Below are positions 1-5,057 of a DNA stretch of 5,057 nt, piece by piece. Each line of letters starts with the position of its first letter. Position 1 is the first letter of the stretch. Under the pieces are notes generated by a model. The model was not told where the DNA came from and did no database searches. It saw nothing but the letters and a program-made list of their open reading frames with translations. A program made the position numbers and the translations under genes. The DNA is taken from contig JBKCHQ010000010.1 in NCBI GenBank assembly GCA_046302715.1, positions 1 through 5,057 of the forward strand, given 5' to 3'. The stretch is from CAMCXT01 sp046302715 (GTDB taxonomy: Bacteria; Bacteroidota; Bacteroidia; M30B66).

Positions 1-1
1 A

Positions 2-25
2 AAGGGCTGCTTCGCTGCAACCCTT
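2..25 (-). terminator. Terminator-like hairpin after tRNA-Ala
   Basis: An outer stem AAGGG/CCCTT (2-6 with 21-25) continues, after one mismatch, into an inner stem TGC/GCA (8-10 with 17-19) around a six-base loop. It begins 8 bases beyond the encoded CCA end of the tRNA. Read on the minus strand it is followed by TTT at the window edge, so any longer T tract lies outside the window. The position fits a Rho-independent terminator for the tRNA transcript, but the cut-off tail prevents a firm call. Confidence 0.45.
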
Positions 26-33
26 GATTTCAT

Positions 34-110
34 TGGTGGAGAATACCGGATTCGAACCGGTCACCTCTTGCCTGCCAGGCAAGCGCTCTAGCCAAATGAG
101 CTAATCCCCC
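34..110 (-). tRNA. tRNA-Ala (anticodon GGC), CCA encoded
   Basis: The minus strand folds into a complete cloverleaf of 77 nt. The 7-bp acceptor stem pairs GGGGGAT with ATTCTCC. The D stem is GCTC/GAGC, the anticodon stem is CTTGC/GCAAG with loop CTGGCAG, and the T arm is ACCGG-TTCGAAT-CCGGT. The anticodon is GGC (positions 74-76), which reads the alanine codons GCC and GCU. The acceptor stem has the G3:U70 wobble pair, the main identity element for alanyl-tRNA synthetase, and the discriminator base is A73. The 3' CCA is encoded (34-36). A glycine call was considered because GCC/GGC are easily confused between strands, but the loop frame and G3:U70 settle on alanine. The gene stands alone behind its own promoter. 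Confidence 0.97.
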
Positions 111-120
111 ATGTGAGGCT

Positions 121-151
121 GCAAAAGTAGGAAAAAAATAAGACGGTAAAA
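121..151 (-). promoter_or_regulatory. Bacteroidota-type promoter of tRNA-Ala
   Basis: On the minus strand, TACTTTTGC (129 down to 121) is an exact match to the TAnnTTTG(C) -7 element used by the primary sigma factor of Bacteroidota. An 18-base spacer separates it from a T8 run (148-155), which can stand in for the -33 TTTG/TTG element but lacks its G. The -7 element ends 11 bases before the tRNA 5' end, so transcription would begin only a few bases before the mature tRNA. The 65-bp gap between the tRNA and the hemerythrin-like gene holds nothing else that I can recognise. Confidence 0.65.
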
Positions 152-175
152 AAAATGTTGATCCCTAACCTTTGA

Positions 176-772
176 TTATTCAATTCCGCTTCTAAACCGC
201 TTGCCTTCCTGCGCTGCTTCATCGGTTCGTTGCATCACTTCCTGCTCAAGCGCAATAATGCGCGGAAAAAGAAATTCGATTTCTCTGTGCAGCAATTGGC
301 CAAAATCGCGGTCAAACTCCTCAAGCTCGGCATAAACCAATTTTAATGTTTCATTGCATCGAACCGGCGGCGTGTAACTGTGCGTAAATTGCCGTATAGA
401 ATGCAGAAGGTCTAATACACGCGAATGTTCGAGTCTGATGGCCCTTATGGAACTTTCGCTGAGGTTGATGTTTAGAAAGCGAACGGGCGTTTTGTTGGCT
501 CTAATCTCAAGCATGGTGCGCACAAAGGGGAAAATGGATTCTTGCTCGACGGCAAAAATTTTCCCCACTTGTTTTCTTAAATCCAGCAATAAATTGAGCA
601 GGTATTCGGCGCCTTCGTGTAAGGTATGCTCTTGGTGCAAAGCCGAATCGAAATTTTTTAAAATTAATTCAAGCAGATTAATGGCATGGGCATGATGTCT
701 CTGCTCGAAGAAAACAATTAAGTCTTCTTCCCTTATGGCATTGAAATCGATATGCGAAAACGAGGCTGACAT
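176..772 (-). CDS. Hemerythrin-domain di-iron protein, Ric/YtfE/ScdA-like
   Basis: This is a 198-residue cytoplasmic, helix-rich protein with no signal peptide or membrane segment. The C-terminal half resembles the Ric (YtfE/ScdA) family, which helps restore iron-sulfur clusters after nitric oxide or oxidative damage. It has an EH motif (H116), then TPP (134-136), then HREIEFLFP (H162, E166). The N-terminal half has RHHAH (H26, H27, H29), further histidines at 46, 49 and 52, and VEQESIFP (E78). Aligning the two HxxxExxFP halves puts Ala74 where a histidine ligand is expected (codon GCC, 551-553), so one iron ligand seems missing or moved. The ScdA N-terminal domain seen in longer family members is absent. 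The ATG at 772 starts the conserved region sensibly; there is no clear ribosome-binding sequence, as is usual in this phylum. A strong terminator separates the gene from its upstream neighbour, so it should have its own promoter. Membership of the hemerythrin fold is fairly sure; the repair function is inferred. Confidence 0.8.
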   Translation of the reverse strand: MSASFSHIDFNAIREEDLIVFFEQRHHAHAINLLELILKNFDSALHQEHTLHEGAEYLLNLLLDLRKQVGKIFAVEQESIFPFVRTMLEIRANKTPVRFLNINLSESSIRAIRLEHSRVLDLLHSIRQFTHSYTPPVRCNETLKLVYAELEEFDRDFGQLLHREIEFLFPRIIALEQEVMQRTDEAAQEGKRFRSGIE

Positions 773-829
773 GTACTCATCAAGTTCTTAATAAGGATCA
801 AAGAAATATAATTTCACAGGAATATACAC

Positions 830-841
830 TGATAATTATCA
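830..841 (-). promoter_or_regulatory. FNR/DNR-like palindrome upstream of hemerythrin-like gene
   Basis: TGATAATTATCA is a perfect 12-bp inverted repeat. It matches the inner core TGAT-N4-ATCA of the CRP/FNR-family box TTGAT-N4-ATCAA, with only the two outer bases differing. Its centre lies 63-64 bp upstream of the ATG at 772. A weak -7-like element, TATATTTC (810 down to 803), lies between. If transcription began near 794, the palindrome would be centred near -41.5, the usual place for FNR-type activation. Nitric-oxide and redox regulators of this family control Ric-type genes in other bacteria. It also partly resembles a Fur box, and such palindromes can occur by chance in AT-rich spacers. 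Confidence 0.35.
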
Positions 842-874
842 TTAAAAAAGCCGGCGTAGAGCCGGCTTTTTTAA
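842..874. terminator. Strong symmetrical Rho-independent terminator
   Basis: A perfect GCCGGC/GCCGGC stem (850-855 with 861-866) has a GTAGA loop and is extended by A6 on one side and T6 on the other, plus two more A:T pairs. This gives 14 unbroken base pairs. It lies 16 bp past the stop codon of the large secreted-protein gene and so ends that transcription unit on the minus strand. Because the A and T runs are symmetrical it could also stop transcripts on the plus strand, though no plus-strand gene precedes it here. Confidence 0.92.
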
Positions 875-890
875 AACATTTCTCCTGCTT

Positions 891-3728
891 TTATTCAATC
901 GTAAGCTTAACGGTTCTTATTCCAGCTTTGGTATCAAGTTTTAAGATATAGGTACCTGCCGCTACCCCGCTAAAATCAACATCGGTGTTGGGCACGAAAC
1001 CTACGTTGCGCACTACACGTCCGGCCACGTCAAATAAGGTTAGCATTCCAGGTTCGTTGTGCATAATGCGAACATTGCCTTTGCTTGGATTAGGATAAAC
1101 ATTAAGTTGCTGAGCCGGTTCTGTCGAAATTCCGGTAGGTTCATCAATGGTAATGTTAACAGGAACCAAGGTGCTGATGCAACGAGTAAGTTCGCTTTCA
1201 ACCTCCCAGTTGTAGAAGTAGAAGTAATATAAATTACCTGCAGATGAGTTGGTAATATTGAGCACGTTGCCAGCTGCGAAGGGGTAGGAATAAGGGGTTC
1301 CATTATTTCCAGCAAAATTTCTTTTTAGTCTGGGCGATGCATAGCCTAAGGAAGTTTGATTAACTGCTCCATTAGTACCTAAAGTGTAGCCTGTGCCCGG
1401 AGTGAGCGCAAAGTTTAAATCCAAGATTTGTTCGCCCTCTACCAGGGTAAAGCTAGCACTATGAATAACGGCTCCGGTATTATCTTTAACTTCAATCATA
1501 CGTTCTCCTGGTGTGTCAGTATCCACCTTAACCGTTTTTAACGTACAATTTTCAAGCACATCAAATAGCAATGTTGCATTTGTGCTGGTAGAGCCGCTGT
1601 ACACACTGGTACCCGTGTGGGCAAAAAGTCCTGCGGTAAAATCATCACCTCCATTTTGAATGGTTCCTGCAGCATAGAACGTAGTATTTGCAGAAAGTTC
1701 GGGAGTCACAAAGGTGCTGCCGCTACCAATTTCATTTGTTCCGGAGGCATCGCTAAACCACACAATACCATTACCGCTGGCATTTAAGGTAGCCGTTCCC
1801 GGAGCAGGAATATTAACATCAGAAGCGGTAGGTGTTCCCGGGGTAATTACATTAACTGCAATCGGAGTGGAAGTAAACTCCTGACATGCACCTTGTATGG
1901 TAAGAGTGTATGTTCCAGATTGTGTTACACTGATATTTTGTGTTGATTGTCCGTTGCTCCATTGATAGCCATTAGCCCCAGCCGGGCCGTTAATTTGAAC
2001 CGAACCACCAGCACAGAATTCTGTTTGCCCAAGAGCCTCAATTACCGGAGTTTCATCAGGCGATTCAACAATTTCAATAGTACGTGATACCGCACTACAG
2101 TTGCTTCCCGGAGCCGAAACGCGCACATTGTATTCGCCGGTGGTGGTTACCTGCAAGGTTTGTCCGGTTGAATTATCAGACCATAGATATGAATATCCTG
2201 CAGGTGCCGATAAGGTAACGGTTGTTCCTGCACAAATTACTTCAGGCCCCTCAACGGTTAATACTGTTGGAGGCGAAACACATTCATTTTCTATTATGGT
2301 TAAAAACTGATCTACTTGCGGATTAACAATAGTTTCTGTAATACCTGATGGGAATGTAACCACAATAGAATCGATAGTGGTAGCCGCACCCAAACCGAAG
2401 TGCAGTTTCGAACTGTTGGTAGTTCCATAAGAATCTCCCGCGCGTACCTCACGAATTTGAGCGCCCCAAGCGCCATAAATTACCGCCCGTGCGCCAATTG
2501 CTGTTAAATTACTTACAGTTCCTTGAAGGTCTAAAGTGATAAAATGATTTTCATTACTTGTTTTGTTCAACCAGATTACATCGTCTGTGTTTGTTGGAGT
2601 GGTATAAATTTGATTATAAGCCACGTATAAATCAATCTTGCCATCATGATTTACATCGCCAAATGCGAACGTTCCAATGGGGTTAGCATCAAATAAGCCG
2701 GTTACCTCACTAAACGTACTATTGCCGTTATTATGGAAAATGCGGTGCGTTGAGCCTGTGATGACAATATCCACAAAACCATCGTTGTCTAAATCTTCAA
2801 AACCCGATTGAATAGGCGTCATGTTTGAAATGTCAAACCCTGTAGATGCCGTAATGTCGGTGTAGTGACCGGTTCCGTCATTCTCGAAAATTTGACTTTC
2901 ATAATCGTGATTGGTAAGAAGCAAATCAAGGTCGGCATCGTTGTCGATGTCGCCAAAACTTGCAGTCCAAGACTGCCAGCCTACATTGATGCCGTATTCA
3001 GCGGCATCTTCAGTAAATGTTCCATCGCCATTGTTAACAAACATAACGTTAATACGACGTCCATCGGTTGGGCTATTTACGCCTTGACGGCATTTAGCAA
3101 TGTATAAATCCAAATCTCCATCGTTGTCAAAATCGGTCCAAACACTACCGTAGTTACCCGAATCATCAGTGGCTGTTACGTTAAAGTTTATAATTGTAGA
3201 TACTACGAGATTTCCAGTACCATCATTAATGTAAACGGTGCTTTCACCATTATCATCGCAGGTGAATAAATCGGCCCATCCATCGTTATTGGCATCAACA
3301 ACCGTAAGGTTTTGCAGGAAAAAATTTGAAGATGGTAAGGTAATCAAGGTCGCCGAAGTGCCGGTGGCATTCATCATAAACACTTTGCAGGAACCATTCC
3401 AACCGCCAACAATATCTAAATATCCGTTTTGGTCGAAGTCGGCTACGGTCATAGCCCAAGCCGAAGAACTACCCATTTGCCCGAATGAACGGGTTTCGAA
3501 TTGAGCACCGGTTTTTTGAATTTCAACATAGGCGTTTCTGCCTTGGTCTAAACGGATAATGTCATCCAATCCGTCGTTGTTCCAGTCGGCAATAGTTACC
3601 GAGCAACCGCTGTTAAAATTAGCATTAGTGAGTTTCGAGTTGAGGTTTGCAAAATTGAACTGAGCATTTGCAGTAACACCAACTGCAGCCAGCAAACCCA
3701 CGAAAACATTACGTAAAGAAAAATTCAT
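891..3728 (-). CDS. Secreted VCBS/FG-GAP and ASPIC/UnbV protein with T9SS sorting domain
   Basis: This is a 945-residue extracellular or surface protein. I chose the ATG at 3728: it directly precedes a signal peptide (basic R6, hydrophobic VFVGLLAAVGV, likely cleavage ANA|Q at 22/23). The reading frame also extends to a TTG at 3767, but that would put 13 polar residues before the signal. Seven DxDxDG-type loops begin near residues 48, 97, 145, 199, 260, 312 and 358, as in seven-bladed integrin-like beta-propellers. An ASPIC/UnbV domain follows (about 395-482: IGARAVIYG, REVRAGDSYG, LHFGLG, FPSG), as in CRTAC1-like proteins. Next come two Cys-containing Ig-like domains (about 495-553 and 569-628), an Ig-like module with WFSDASG (about 631-691), an unassigned beta-rich region (about 692-865) and a type A sorting domain (about 875-945, starting LNVYPNPSKG and ending in KLTIE). 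The sorting domain implies export through the type IX secretion system. The gene follows the cytochrome gene by about 59 bp, probably in one operon. Its ligand or partner is unknown. Confidence 0.92.
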   Translation of the reverse strand: MNFSLRNVFVGLLAAVGVTANAQFNFANLNSKLTNANFNSGCSVTIADWNNDGLDDIIRLDQGRNAYVEIQKTGAQFETRSFGQMGSSSAWAMTVADFDQNGYLDIVGGWNGSCKVFMMNATGTSATLITLPSSNFFLQNLTVVDANNDGWADLFTCDDNGESTVYINDGTGNLVVSTIINFNVTATDDSGNYGSVWTDFDNDGDLDLYIAKCRQGVNSPTDGRRINVMFVNNGDGTFTEDAAEYGINVGWQSWTASFGDIDNDADLDLLLTNHDYESQIFENDGTGHYTDITASTGFDISNMTPIQSGFEDLDNDGFVDIVITGSTHRIFHNNGNSTFSEVTGLFDANPIGTFAFGDVNHDGKIDLYVAYNQIYTTPTNTDDVIWLNKTSNENHFITLDLQGTVSNLTAIGARAVIYGAWGAQIREVRAGDSYGTTNSSKLHFGLGAATTIDSIVVTFPSGITETIVNPQVDQFLTIIENECVSPPTVLTVEGPEVICAGTTVTLSAPAGYSYLWSDNSTGQTLQVTTTGEYNVRVSAPGSNCSAVSRTIEIVESPDETPVIEALGQTEFCAGGSVQINGPAGANGYQWSNGQSTQNISVTQSGTYTLTIQGACQEFTSTPIAVNVITPGTPTASDVNIPAPGTATLNASGNGIVWFSDASGTNEIGSGSTFVTPELSANTTFYAAGTIQNGGDDFTAGLFAHTGTSVYSGSTSTNATLLFDVLENCTLKTVKVDTDTPGERMIEVKDNTGAVIHSASFTLVEGEQILDLNFALTPGTGYTLGTNGAVNQTSLGYASPRLKRNFAGNNGTPYSYPFAAGNVLNITNSSAGNLYYFYFYNWEVESELTRCISTLVPVNITIDEPTGISTEPAQQLNVYPNPSKGNVRIMHNEPGMLTLFDVAGRVVRNVGFVPNTDVDFSGVAAGTYILKLDTKAGIRTVKLTIE
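894..1106 (-). other. T9SS type A C-terminal sorting domain (large secreted protein)
   Basis: The last 71 residues or so begin with LNVYPNPSKG, continue through LTLFDVAGRVV and AGTYILKL, and end with KLTIE. This is the strand order of the type A sorting signal recognised by the type IX secretion system. Such domains are usually removed on the cell surface by a sortase-like protease as the protein is released or attached to lipopolysaccharide. Confidence 0.93.
2283..2546 (-). other. ASPIC/UnbV domain (coding segment)
   Basis: Residues about 395-482 of the large secreted protein carry the order of motifs typical of the ASPIC/UnbV domain, which usually follows a VCBS propeller: HFITLDLQG, then IGARAVIYG, REVRAGDSYG, KLHFGLG, IDSIVVTFPSG and FLTIIE. 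The first two strands and the FGLG turn are the clearest. The family's molecular role is not well established. In bacteria it occurs in secreted proteins, and in animals in the cartilage acidic protein CRTAC1. Confidence 0.85.
2631..3587 (-). repeat. Seven VCBS/FG-GAP calcium-loop repeats
   Basis: Within the large secreted protein, seven nine-residue loops recur every 46-61 residues: DWNNDGLDD, DFDQNGYLD, DANNDGWAD, DFDNDGDLD, DIDNDADLD, DLDNDGFVD and DVNHDGKID. Each is a Dx(D/N)xDG-type calcium site followed by a short hydrophobic strand. At DNA level they leave repeated ccatcgttgtc-like words on the plus strand. Seven copies is the number needed to close one beta-propeller. The fifth copy has Ala in place of the loop glycine, and the second has Asn in place of the third acidic residue, so these two sites may bind calcium less tightly. 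Confidence 0.88.
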
Positions 3729-3787
3729 AAAAAAGAGATTTATGTTGGTTTTATTTTGGGAGGTCAAATTTGAAGTTTTTATTCCTA

Positions 3788-5057
3788 TTAATCAAGAGAT
3801 TTCACAATTCTTTGGGTGAATTTTTTATTTCCCGAACGAATTTGAACTAAAAACACCCCGCTTCGGTTCAAGCCCTCAATTCGCCATCTTCCTTTTCCGG
3901 CGCTCACTAGCCTCACATTTATTTTTTGCCCCGAAAGTGAATAGGCAGAAATTTCGTGGATAGGGCTATTAAAATTCACATAAACATCGGCCGATGAACC
4001 GGCAGGATTGGGAAAAAATTGCGGCTCCGTAACAGTGCCTTTCTGATACGAAAGCGGCAGTATTACTTGTTCAATAGAATCGCCACTGAGGTAAACGGCC
4101 TGCTTATCGGCGGCATCGTACATGCCTAAAAACTGATCAATTTCGGGGGCCGAAAAGCCGCGCATTTCGTTGAGCCAATAAGGCGGTACCGCTTGATAAT
4201 AAACCTTTGCCGATACCTTTATTTCGGCATTGAGCTCATTGAGCGCCAGCTTGTAGTAAACGATATCTTTACCCGTTCCCTCAAAGTTCCCATTTTTATT
4301 AAAATCGGGATCGCTAGCTGCAGCTCCGGCAATTTGAACGCTGTCGTAATTGATGTGTTGTGTGCTAAAGCCTAGCGGCGAAAGGCGGTTGTCTTTAAGA
4401 TGAGAGTACCCGCGCTCCAACACCGTAGTTAAGTTGCCATTTACATCGCCCATGCGCATCTCGTAAATTTGTGCTTGCGATGCATTTCTAATGGTTTGAT
4501 AATGCGGTTCAAGCTCGCCTTCCACAACGTTCTTAATGTGTCCATTGGCTAAAGGCACCCCCGACGAAAATAAGGTATCGCCATTTGCATCTTGTACCAC
4601 AAATGATACAAATGCTCTGCGTGAGGGATATCCGCTTGGAAATTTATGTCCCGCCTTATTCAACAATTCAACTGGAAATACCGCACTATCGCCTTCGATA
4701 ATTGGCGATGAAACGGTTACATCTACTGTATTAAAACGAAGCAAACGGGTTATTTCGCTTAAGGTAGAATCAAAGTTGGCATTGTTTGCGGTAACGCCTA
4801 AAGCATTTTTGTTTTGCTTAATCAAATTCACCATAAACGAATTGGCACCTGAAAATGTGTGCAAATTAAAGGGCGAGCGCCCCGGCAAGCCGGTGTAGCC
4901 AACTGCAATTTTAACGGGATCTTCAATTTTAGGCATGTGGCAGGTCTGGCACTGTGTTCCTTCTTCGGGGTACGAGGAGTTTACCCATTCCTGATAGGTT
5001 GCCTGCTCTACAAATGAAGTCCCCAGCGAGTTCCCTTCCTCATCAACAGGATGCGTT
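3788..5057 (-). CDS. Multiheme c-type cytochrome with T9SS sorting domain, 5' end missing
   Basis: The reading frame is open to the window edge: 422 codons are visible and the true start lies outside. An ATG at 4936 is not the start, because the codons just before it spell CQTCH (residues 36-40 of the visible part), a CxxCH site for covalent heme c, preceded by a conserved TYQEW (20-24). After the heme site come MPKIEDPV, HTF.G.N (H66), a GHKFPSGYPSRR stretch (136-147), EPHY (H185), QIYEMRMGDVNG and KDNRLSPLGF (221-230). I recognise these as features of a family of multiheme cytochromes of the cytochrome c554-like kind. Some of the histidines could be distal heme ligands. A type A T9SS sorting domain (about 345-422, FPNP at 348-351) ends the protein, so it should be exported to the outer surface. 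More heme sites are likely upstream. A role in extracellular electron transfer or a redox reaction is possible, but the substrate is unknown. Confidence 0.85.
   Translation of the reverse strand, partial: THPVDEEGNSLGTSFVEQATYQEWVNSSYPEEGTQCQTCHMPKIEDPVKIAVGYTGLPGRSPFNLHTFSGANSFMVNLIKQNKNALGVTANNANFDSTLSEITRLLRFNTVDVTVSSPIIEGDSAVFPVELLNKAGHKFPSGYPSRRAFVSFVVQDANGDTLFSSGVPLANGHIKNVVEGELEPHYQTIRNASQAQIYEMRMGDVNGNLTTVLERGYSHLKDNRLSPLGFSTQHINYDSVQIAGAAASDPDFNKNGNFEGTGKDIVYYKLALNELNAEIKVSAKVYYQAVPPYWLNEMRGFSAPEIDQFLGMYDAADKQAVYLSGDSIEQVILPLSYQKGTVTEPQFFPNPAGSSADVYVNFNSPIHEISAYSLSGQKINVRLVSAGKGRWRIEGLNRSGVFLVQIRSGNKKFTQRIVKSLD
3791..4024 (-). other. T9SS type A C-terminal sorting domain (cytochrome)
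   Basis: The last 78 residues or so contain FFPNPAGSSADVYVNF, then IHEISAYSLSGQKI, then GVFLVQIRSGNKKFTQRIVKS. This matches the PNP-start, SLSGQ turn and G-x-(Y/F)-hydrophobic strand pattern of type A sorting domains, ending in a basic strand. It marks the cytochrome as a cargo of the type IX secretion system, alongside its downstream neighbour. Confidence 0.88.
4937..4951 (-). other. Heme c attachment motif CQTCH
   Basis: Read on the minus strand, TGC CAG ACC TGC CAC encodes Cys-Gln-Thr-Cys-His, immediately followed by Met-Pro. The two cysteines would form thioether bonds to heme and the histidine would be the proximal iron ligand. The CxxCHMP form preceded by a YQEW segment is typical of the last heme-binding repeat in this cytochrome family. 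It is the only such motif in the visible part. Confidence 0.9.

Noticed and set aside
148..175. Possible terminator of the hemerythrin-like gene
   Set aside because: There is a T8 run, but the only preceding hairpin is a 3-bp GTT/AAC stem, too weak to call. The T run fits better as part of the tRNA promoter.
438..695. Plus-strand open frame opposite the hemerythrin-like gene
   Set aside because: It is the antisense shadow of a well-supported gene. Its product has no recognisable motif, and no promoter or start context is visible.
1040..1315. Minus-strand open frame of 91 codons inside the large secreted-protein gene
   Set aside because: It overlaps the sorting-domain region in another frame, and the translation is low-complexity without any family signature.
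2101..3504. Three plus-strand open frames (2101-2310, 2865-3107, 3238-3504)
   Set aside because: They mirror the repetitive propeller and Ig-like coding sequence on the other strand and have no independent support.
2600..3600. Recurrent ccatcgttgtc-like words on the plus strand, suggestive of a direct-repeat or CRISPR-like array
   Set aside because: The spacing is irregular and every copy falls on the DNDG codons of the VCBS calcium loops, so protein-level repetition explains them.
3764..3773. Palindrome TCAAATTTGA between the two T9SS genes
   Set aside because: It is only 10 bp and AT-rich, with no matching regulator consensus and no T tract that would make it a terminator. It is probably chance.
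4193..4898. Two plus-strand open frames (4193-4375, 4536-4898)
   Set aside because: They are antisense to conserved cytochrome motifs such as GHKFPSGYPSRR and KDNRLSPLGF, so the minus-strand reading is the real one.

Overview
The window looks like chromosomal DNA from a member of the Bacteroidota. Three signs agree. Two of the three protein genes end in type IX secretion (T9SS) C-terminal sorting domains. A TAnnTTTG-type -7 promoter element stands just upstream of the tRNA gene. The protein genes have no clear Shine-Dalgarno sequences. A free-living, Flavobacteriales- or Saprospiria-like organism is plausible, but nothing here fixes the order or genus.

All genes lie on the minus strand, so transcription runs from the right edge to the left. 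From right to left: (1) The 3' part of a multiheme c-type cytochrome gene (3788-5057) enters from beyond the right edge. It keeps one CxxCH heme site, a cytochrome-associated beta-rich domain and a T9SS sorting domain. (2) After a gap of about 59 bp comes a 945-residue secreted protein (891-3728). It has a signal peptide, seven VCBS/FG-GAP calcium-loop repeats, an ASPIC/UnbV domain, Ig-like domains, a further unassigned domain and a T9SS sorting domain. (3) A perfect 14-bp hairpin flanked by A and T runs (842-874) closes this transcription unit. (4) A 12-bp palindrome with an FNR-like TGAT-N4-ATCA core (830-841) precedes a 198-residue hemerythrin-type di-iron protein (176-772) related to the Ric/YtfE/ScdA iron-sulfur-repair family. 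(5) A Bacteroidota-type promoter (about 121-151) drives a tRNA-Ala(GGC) gene (34-110), followed by a terminator-like hairpin at the left edge.

The cytochrome and the VCBS/ASPIC protein probably form one transcription unit of two surface or secreted T9SS cargo proteins. One should carry heme; the other looks like a calcium-stabilised beta-propeller scaffold. The hemerythrin-like gene is insulated from them by the terminator and may answer to a nitric-oxide or redox signal, judging from its family and the palindrome upstream. I see no mobile element, CRISPR array, phage gene or recognisable defence system, and no clear evidence of a wholly new system. The points most worth checking are the cytochrome/propeller surface pair, the di-iron protein with one apparently missing ligand, and the FNR-like box.
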